Of a DNA stretch of 64,000 bases, positions 56,701 to 64,000 are shown piece after piece (within the stretch, counting starts at the first letter, position 1; each line of letters opens with the position of its first letter). The stretch is from Linyphia triangularis (taxonomy: Eukaryota; Arthropoda; Arachnida; Araneae; Linyphiidae): assembly GCA_963978545.1 (NCBI GenBank), contig OZ021721.1:41612785-41676784 (forward strand), in the 5' to 3' direction. The translations under genes were made by a program, and so were the position numbers. The notes below the pieces were generated by a model. That model was not told the origin of the DNA. It searched no databases and saw nothing but the letters and a program-made list of their open reading frames with translations.

Positions 56701-57337
56701 TAGCGACAGTCAAGCAGCTTTAAAGGCAATAAACTCATTTCAAATAAGCTCCAAACTTGTTTGGGAATGCAGAAACCTTCTACAAGACATGGGTACCCAT
56801 AATAGGATCCTTCTTACATGGGTGCCAGGACATATTGGTGTAGAAGGAAACGAAACTGCAGATAATCTTGCTAAACTGGGAACTGCAGACCTACCTTTAA
56901 GTCCTGAACCTTTTTGTGGGATTTCCAAGACTACTGCAAAAAGGGTGATAGGAGAAAAAATGCTTAAAGAAACTACAGAAAGGTGGAAACAAACCACCGA
57001 TCAAAAACATGCGAGGCTTATGATCCAAGAACCTTCCATGAAACTATCATCTCAGATCCTGCGTCTTAGCAGGGATAAGATGAGAGTGATAGTTGGATTT
57101 CTTACAGGCCACTATCACCTAAGAAAACACCTTCATAGAATGGGAATCTTTAAAGAAGAACCTTTATGTAGGAAGTGCAATATGGTGGAGGAAACCGCCC
57201 ACCATATACTTTTTGAATGTGAAGCTCTTCTTCACATTAGGCACTCAAGCTTAGGTCTTGGAACAGAACTTGATACAATCCACGAGGAACCTGTCAAAAG
57301 CCTTTTGACCTTTCTTAAGGAATCTGGCTTTTTTTGA
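53727..57337 (+). pseudogene. LINE B ORF2: endonuclease, RT, RNase H
   Basis: 53727-54692: APE endonuclease (LQINLQHKRLAAANLSG, ALIQEPW, GCDVNAHHTIWGS, DITLAS, MADHQFI where SDH became ADH), then a TGA. RT pieces at 54738-55238 (TPGPDGIMPIMLQ, FLPKPGK) and 55443-55880 (LDIEGAFDN, RGCPQGGVLSPLLWNL, active site YAEDIVVY with Glu for Asp). 56195-57337: RNase H with the D-E-D-D residues (YTDGSK, FQAELLAI, FSDSQAA, ETADNLAK) and a C-terminal CCHC finger (CRKCNMVEETAHHILFEC). At least five breaks; not functional. Confidence 0.93.
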
Positions 57338-57345
57338 CAGGGGAT

Positions 57346-57620
57346 CGTAAAATAAAGGGGTTGATGCAATATTCCCTAGTGGAATCAGAACCTAGCTCAG
57401 TTGACCTCCCCCATTCATTATGACTATATGAGGCAAACAGTTTTTGTCACGTTAATTTTATATATTTTTTCTACTTGATGAATTTTCCAAAACCAGGATC
57501 CACTTGAACCTTCCAGGTAGGGCACATTGATGTAGAGCATTTGAAGGCAAATTTTTATTTGCCAGTTAGGACGATGAGAATGCTTTAGCTTATATTTGCC
57601 AATAGTAGAGTGTTTTTAAG
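57346..57620. other. flank between LINE B and SINE, no gene
   Basis: Likely the LINE 3' UTR followed by unique sequence. The 14-bp SINE target site AGAGTGTTTTTAAG is at its end (57607-57620). Confidence 0.5.
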
Positions 57621-57797
57621 TTGGTTGTATTCAGATTATCTGGCGCCGTCAGCAACACGAGGGCTATAATGCGCCGAAACATTCCGTCATTTAACAAACC
57701 AACATACATTTACAAACATCCATGCCAACACGGGACTCGAACCCGCAACCTCGTGGTCTAGAAGCCAGCACGCTAACCACTATACCGTTTGGTCGGC
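57621..57797 (-). mobile_element. tRNA-headed SINE, full length, copy 5
   Basis: Reverse copy with head, B box and body as in the other copies. A perfect 14-bp duplication AGAGTGTTTTTAAG is at 57607-57620 and 57798-57811. The insertion falls at the edge of the repeat block that follows. Confidence 0.94.
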
Positions 57798-57811
57798 AGA
57801 GTGTTTTTAAG

Positions 57812-58660
57812 GTTTCCAAAACAGCGGTGGAGCAACGGAGCTAGTTTCGATTTCATCAGTTTTGGTTTCGGTTTTCAAAATAGAAGTGTAGTCACCGGGA
57901 AGTTTTGGTTTCGTTGTTTTTGGTTTAATTTTTTGTTTCTGTTTTGGAATCGATCTGGCGGTGGAGCAAGAATCAAGTAGTGATTTCAGCCTTTTTTCAT
58001 GTTTCAACATGTTACAGCTAATCAAACGTCGAGAAAGAATGGAGTCATTGCTAAAATAGTTTCGGAATCGATTTGGCGGTGGAGCAGTCGTGAAATTAGT
58101 TTCATTTTCTGCATTTTAGCCCGTTTTCAATGTTTAGATTCGGAATCAGTTTGGCAGTAAAGCAGAGCTTGAAAATACTACGTTTTAGCATGTTTAGTTA
58201 CGGAATCGATCTGGCGGTGAAGCAAGAATCAGATCGCGATTTCAACCTTTTTTTCATGTTTCAACATGTTACAGCCAATCAAACGTCGAGTAAGAATGAC
58301 GTCATTGCAAAATTAATGTCGGAATCGATTTGGCAGTGGAGCAGAGCTTGAAAATAGTATGTTTTAGCATGTTTAGTTTTGGTTTTGGAATTAATTTGGT
58401 GGTGGAGCAGTCCTGAAATTAGTTTTGTTTTCTGCATTTTAGCCCGTTTTCAATGTTTAGTTTCGGAATCAGTTTGGTGGGGGAGCAGAGGACTCTAGTT
58501 TCGGAATCAGCTTGGCGGTGGAGCACTCGCGAAATTACTTTCATTTCCATTTGTTTATTTTCGGAAATAGTTTGGTGGAGGAGCAAAAACCGTAGTGACT
58601 TGTTTTTTTCTTGTTCTAACATGTTACAGACAATCAGACAGAGTAATGTCATTCTTTGCT
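57812..58660. repeat. higher-order tandem repeat, core TTCGGAATCGATTTGGCGGT
   Basis: The core TTCGGAATC(G/A)(A/G)TTTGGCGGTGGAGCA, with variants, occurs about ten times (near 57950, 58063, 58138, 58200, 58319, 58388, 58464, 58499, 58560). The alternating spacers fall into classes: CATGTTTCAACATGTTACAG; TCTGCATTTTAGCCCGTTTT; GAGCTTGAAAATA. The CAAGAATCA-type unit at about 57952 recurs at about 58208, so the larger period is roughly 256 bases. Confidence 0.8.
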
Positions 58661-58810
58661 TTTGATTGTTCTAACGTGTTTCAACCAATAGAATTAATCT
58701 GTAAAGTCTTAACCATAGAATAAATATGAGAATGCGTTAGAAAATTCGTGGCGCCATCTACTTGAGAGAAAATAGAAATGAAAAATATAATTATTGAATG
58801 CTTTATAAAA

Positions 58811-58900
58811 ATTAAAATTGAGGATTCGAACCACCGACTGAGGGTTTTCCTAAAGAATTCGTGACTGAGAAATTTGTAAGCGTAAACACTCTCAGCCAAA
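58811..58900 (-). other. tRNA-like sequence (Ser/Leu-type), degenerate
   Basis: On the minus strand TGGCTGAGAGTGTTTACGC resembles a class II tRNA D arm, and GGTGGTTCGAATCCTC is a B box, about 65 bases apart. Acceptor and anticodon stems do not pair convincingly. It could be a tRNA pseudogene or the head of another SINE. Confidence 0.4.
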
Positions 58901-59085
58901 AATCCCTATCTTCCTTGATCTTTCAAATGCCTTTATACAATTGCTGACTAATTATGAATGATAAGCTATTGGAGAAGATATTGAAAAAATAAAGTTCGAT
59001 CACTCTATTGTTATTATACAATTTAAATGATTGTTGCATTAAATTATGATTGTGTGATCAGAGTAAAGAACATCAATTTATTGAA

Positions 59086-59765
59086 TCAACAGTCTTTCCA
59101 CTTAGGGATATATTTTACATTTCGTTTTACACTCCTTAACTTACGTGGAATAAGTTTTACAGGTGATGAGTTCATAAAGTTTTTGTTTCCTATAAACTGA
59201 TTTGGCAATTTAAAATCTTTCAATGCTGTATCAAAAGCACTTTTGTGTATTGTACTTTTTTTAGAATTATACATGTAATTGAAGAAATCAATAATATTGG
59301 AATCGTGTACTTTTTTCCATGTATTGAAATTTGACCCATATTATTCCATGATAAAAACTCTGGATGAGACTTGATCAGAAACAATAAATTTTCTGGTTTT
59401 CGTCGCATGAGCTTAGATACCGAAGATAATATTAGATCGTGATAATTATCTTGTGTTTTCAGTTTCTTAACATCATATTTCTTATTGTTTTCTACATTTC
59501 TATCGATTTCAACTTTCTTGTCATCTGTCACTATGCTTTCTTCATCATCCTTCTTTTTATTCATTGGTCGTGAGTTGCTAAATTCTTGAAGATTTAAACT
59601 CTTCTACAGCAGTTCATGATGACGAAGCAATTTTTCATGATCAAATAAGTCAATATTTAAAATTCGAACCATAGATTTATCCAATTCACTTAATCTCTTA
59701 TTCGAGACAGTACGTTTTGTCACCAATTCTTCTGGTATAAGAGCGAATATCTTAATTTGACCCAT
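59086..59765 (-). pseudogene. virus-like element protein, decayed (gene 2 of a pair)
   Basis: From ATG 59765 the minus-strand frame begins MGQIKIFALIPEELV, has a stop near 59608, continues with an acidic/Lys-rich stretch and the block RRKPENLLFLIKSHPEFLSW, NNMGQISIHGKK. After a frameshift near 59290 it ends with FKLPNQFIGNKN and a basic tail. I recall this layout from multicopy arthropod elements of the Maverick/adintovirus kind, but did not verify it. Function unknown. The upstream neighbour ends at or overlaps its start. Confidence 0.55.
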
Positions 59766-60102
59766 GGAATAATGTTGTCAAAATACTCAAGGCAGCGGGA
59801 ATAAGTACGTTGAAAAAAAAAGAAGAAAAAAAAGAAAAAGAAAACTTTTTTTAAATAAATTGACGCTTTTTCGGTAAAGACACTTAACGATTACTTAGAC
59901 GAAGCAAAGTCTTCTTGTGTTTGGAGAGCACTTTCTTCTGATGTACAGTAAAGGGAATATTACCATTTAATGCGTTCATACATTATTCACAAATGGCTTT
60001 TATACGTTCCTTATTCAGTTTGCTCAATACAGTTTTTCGTAACCTTAACAAGCAGGTTTATAGTAGTTGTAATTGATTGAGTTGTTCTTTCTCAAGTGTC
60101 AT
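59762..60102 (-). pseudogene. small virus-like protein, decayed (gene 1 of a pair)
   Basis: The frame from ATG 60102 is readable to the next gene with three in-frame stops. It contains KERIKAICE, MNALNGNIPFTVHQKK, LSKHKKTLLRLSNR, a Phe/Ser-rich stretch from an A/T run, and a hydrophobic end VLIPAALSILTTLF. A basic body plus hydrophobic tail recalls small capsid-associated proteins of Maverick/adintovirus-like elements; this is inference from memory. The end overlaps the start of gene 2, which supports one operon-like module. Confidence 0.5.
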
Positions 60103-60234
60103 CTTGCTCAATGATACTTTTTTCAAAGTCGTTCACTTTTATATAATTTAAATTGATACACGAGTTGTGTTTGATCTAGTAAAATTTTGCTACGGAGACG
60201 TAACTATTCAGGTGTTTCAGCACGTAAATCTATA

Positions 60235-60655
60235 AATGGATAAGAATCGGGAGTTTTCGTTGCATTTTCAAAGACTTCCTGGAACAGCTTCACATGTGCG
60301 GGGAACAGTTGTCTTCCAATGTGTGAGATTTGACTCAAGTCTCGTCAATTTTTACACAGTACTAAACCTTTTTAGGCGGAAAGTCAGCTATCTTAGACAC
60401 ATTATCTTATCCGATGGAGTGAGCACAGATTCGACCAAGATCCATGCTGAACAAAATTGGTCCCGGCATCAGGATGTTCATCAACTGAGGAGCCGGTTTA
60501 GGACTGTGTACGTGTTACCGCAGGTTTGTGAAGGACTTCTCCAAGATCGCCAGACACCTGAATCGACTAACAGAGAGCAAACAGAAGTTTCTGTGTACTG
60601 CCGACTGTGAAGATTCCTTCAACTAGCTGAAGACAGCTTTGACATCCCAGGGCTG
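60235..60655 (+). pseudogene. Gypsy RT/RNase H fragment
   Basis: The segment reads KVSYLRHIILSDGVSTDSTK, then QDVHQLRS. In another frame it reads the tail of the RT connection (the FV-K-F-S-I-A-R-P-L-N region, near 60530-60610). This is the end of a Gypsy reverse transcriptase, related to but not the same copy as 20120-21058 (that one ends SGEGVRTDST). Several frameshifts. Confidence 0.8.
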
Positions 60656-60669
60656 CCACTAACTGTAAG

Positions 60670-60782
60670 CTTTGAAAATAGTTGCTTTAGTAGCCTCAGA
60701 TGTTAAAAATAGTAGCCAAAATAGTAGTCTCAGGCATTGAAAATAGTAGTCTCAGACGTTGAAAATAGTAGCCTCACTTTTC
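60670..60782 (+). repeat. short tandem repeat, GAAAATAGTAG(C/T)CTCA
   Basis: Four imperfect units of about 25-30 bases (TTGAAAATAGTAGTCTCAGA and variants). They start at the point where Gypsy homology ends. Confidence 0.85.
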
Positions 60783-61094
60783 ATAACTTTTAATAAAGAT
60801 TGTTTTTTCAAGTCGGTAAAGACCTTCCTCTTGTTTTAAAGGTTTTAAGTTATCATCAAGATCGGAATAAAACTGTCGATTTATATAAACACGAAAACCC
60901 AGAGACACTCTTCTTTCAATTCAAAATAGTGTATAATACATAACAACCCATAACGGTAAAAGGCATGTGTCTTGGGGGAGACGTCATCGTACTTACATAA
61001 CTGCGATAGAAGTTGGCAACTCAACCTTACTCCCAGACAGCACCTACGCAAAAAACTTCAAGCAAAAGCGACGATAGAAATCGATAGGCAAAAC

Positions 61095-61199
61095 ATATAT
61101 ATAAACATATATATATTTATATGTTTATATATATATATACATATATATATTTATATGTTTATATATATATATACATATATATATTTATATGTTTATATA
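61095..61199. repeat. (TA)-rich microsatellite with TTTATATGTTTATA units
   Basis: About three imperfect units ATATATATATACATATATAT / TTATATGTTTAT border the DD36E element on the left. Confidence 0.9.
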
Positions 61200-61201
61200 T
61201 A

Positions 61202-62367
61202 CACTCAAGAGCCAAAACATTATGACCACCCCTACATTTTGCAATGAACTCGCCTGGATGACGTGGAAGGCACGTGATCAGGTGGAAGTGGTATTTAACT
61301 GCTGCTGGAGAGTCTGAAGAATCATTCTTTCACTTACTTCTGTGTGTGATGAGAAAGGCTGCGGATTTAAGCGACTTTGATAGAGGGCAGATTATAATGG
61401 CTCGAAGGCTCGGAACAAGTATTTCCGAAACTGCACGACTCGTGGGTTTTTCGCGATCTACAGTTGTTAGTATTTATGCAAAGTGGATGAATGACGGTGA
61501 AAGCAGCAGTAGACGACATGGTGTTGGACGTCCACACGCTATCAAAGAAAAAGGTCGTCGGAGACTGTCTCGCATGGTGAAGCAAAACCGGAGCCAGACA
61601 GTGGCTCAGCTGACAGCCCAATACAATGTAGGGCCAAATAGAATAGTATCGGAGCACACTGTTCAGCGGACACTGTTGGATATGGGGCTACGCAGCAAAC
61701 GTCCCACTCGTGTGCCTTTGCTGACCAAGCGTCATCGCCAACTGCGCCTGCGCTTTGCCCGGGAACATCGTGACTTGTCCATGGATCAGTGGGAGAGAGT
61801 TGCCTGGTCAGATGAATCACGTACAGTTGCTCCCTCAATGTACAGTAGGTCATACACAGGCCGGTGGTGGCGGTATTATGCTTTGGGGGACGTTCTCTTG
61901 GGCGTCTCTGGGACCCGTAGTTGTGGTAGAGCAGACCATGAATGCTACAGGGTATCTGAACATCATTGCGGAAAAGTTGCACCCTTACATGGCTTCTGTT
62001 TTTCCATCTGGAAATGGAATGTTCCAACAGGACAACGCCCCATGTCACAAGGCTAAAATTGTGTTGGAGTGGTTCCAGAAACATGATGCTGAATTCCAGT
62101 TAATGTCCTGGCCGCCTAACTCACCGGATCTCAATCCGATAGAACACATTTGGGATGTCATGGGAGGGAAGCTCAGATTTCAAAGACCACCAATTCGCAA
62201 TATTTCGGATTTGCGTGACCGCTGCTTAAACATTTGGTACAATCTGTCTCCGGCCATCTACCAAGGACTTGTGGCATCCATGCCAAGGCAGGTTGAAGCT
62301 GTATTGAGCGCCAAAAGTGGGTCAACTCGTTATTGACTGGTGGTCATAATGTTTTGGCTCTTGAGTG
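61202..62367 (+). mobile_element. Tc1-like DD36E element with perfect terminal repeats
   Basis: 29-bp perfect inverted repeats, starting CACTCAAGAGCCAAAACATT, end the element at 61202-61230 and 62339-62367, flanked by TA (61200-61201, 62368-62369). Length 1166. It sits between (TA)-rich microsatellites. The intact ends could be mobilised by an active relative. It encodes one transposase with a deletion and frameshift. Confidence 0.95.
61349..62336 (+). pseudogene. DD36E Tc1-like transposase, internally deleted
   Basis: ATG 61349 begins MRKAADLSDFDRGQIIMARR with the first helix-turn-helix (SISETARLVGFSRSTVVSIY), a GRP linker (GVGRPHAI) and the second helix-turn-helix. First catalytic Asp in VAWSDESR. 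About 30 residues and a frame are then lost near 61830. The second frame gives IMLWGTFSW, MFQQDNAPCH (Asp) and SPDLNPIEHIWD (Glu), with exactly 36 residues between Asp and Glu. It ends at 62336 just before the right terminal repeat. Confidence 0.92.
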
Positions 62368-62369
62368 TA

Positions 62370-64000
<1,631 letters not shown>

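Larger units (their letters stand above)
52700..57345 (+). mobile_element. I-group LINE (copy B), nearly complete
   Basis: ORF1 (52761-53764) and ORF2 (53727-57337) with endonuclease, RT, RNase H and a C-terminal zinc finger are all present in order. The sequence after ORF2 (ACAGGGGATCGTAAAATAAA) may be the 3' UTR; no poly-A tail is evident. Both ORFs contain stops or frameshifts. Related to copy A but clearly a different lineage. Confidence 0.87.

Overview
This window is AT-rich nuclear DNA from an animal, most likely an arthropod and probably an arachnid. The evidence is spliced coding exons, DD34E/DD36E Tc1 elements, BEL/Pao, Gypsy, Copia, Penelope-like, I-group LINE, P, hAT-like and pogo/Tigger elements, and a tRNA-headed SINE family. 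The species cannot be fixed from the sequence. No bacterial gene organisation is present. Nearly every long open frame belongs to a transposable element (TE).

One cellular gene is recognisable. Two coding exons of an importin-alpha (karyopherin alpha, KPNA3/4-like) gene lie on the minus strand. The start-codon exon is at 33534-33599 and the second exon, carrying most of the importin-beta-binding (IBB) domain, is at 19234-19451. Both have consensus splice signals and the same phase. The 14-kb intron between them, and the next intron running off the left edge, are filled with nested TEs.

Layout, left to right. 1-2251: 3' part of a Copia element with an internal deletion. 2472-3250: 188-bp satellite. 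4666-5502: Tigger/pogo transposase remnant split by a SINE. 5553-14141 (minus): BEL/Pao element with both LTRs and a 5-bp target duplication, itself split by an 8532-11161 hAT-like element with 8-bp duplication. 15706-17418: non-autonomous hAT-type element. 17430-18960: decayed tandem repeats. 19234-19451: importin exon 2. 19562-19985: MITE. 20120-31264 (minus): Gypsy element broken by a foldback hAT-type element (21059-24057), a 4.6-kb LINE (25196-29799) and a SINE (29965-30145). 33534-33599: importin exon 1. 33984-34171: SINE. 37594-42399: Tc1-like (DD34E) element split by a second transposon (38293-41528) that holds a Penelope-like reverse-transcriptase fossil. A 1.2-kb near-perfect palindrome (40543-41744) straddles its right end. 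44720-45330: another Tc1 remnant. 45880-46266: 5' fragment of an 18S rRNA gene. 47239-52642: P-superfamily element with an intact 904-codon THAP-domain transposase. 52700-57340: nearly complete but mutated I-group LINE. 57812-58660: higher-order repeat. 59086-60102: two adjacent decayed genes of a virus-like element. 60235-60655: Gypsy fragment. 61202-62367: nearly complete DD36E Tc1-like element with perfect 29-bp inverted repeats in a (TA)/(GTAT) microsatellite.

The points most worth a second look are the intact P-type transposase, the palindrome, the hAT-like element with an unfamiliar transposase, the foldback element with clustered TGACGT motifs, the 18S fragment, the SINE family with head-only copies, and the virus-like gene pair.
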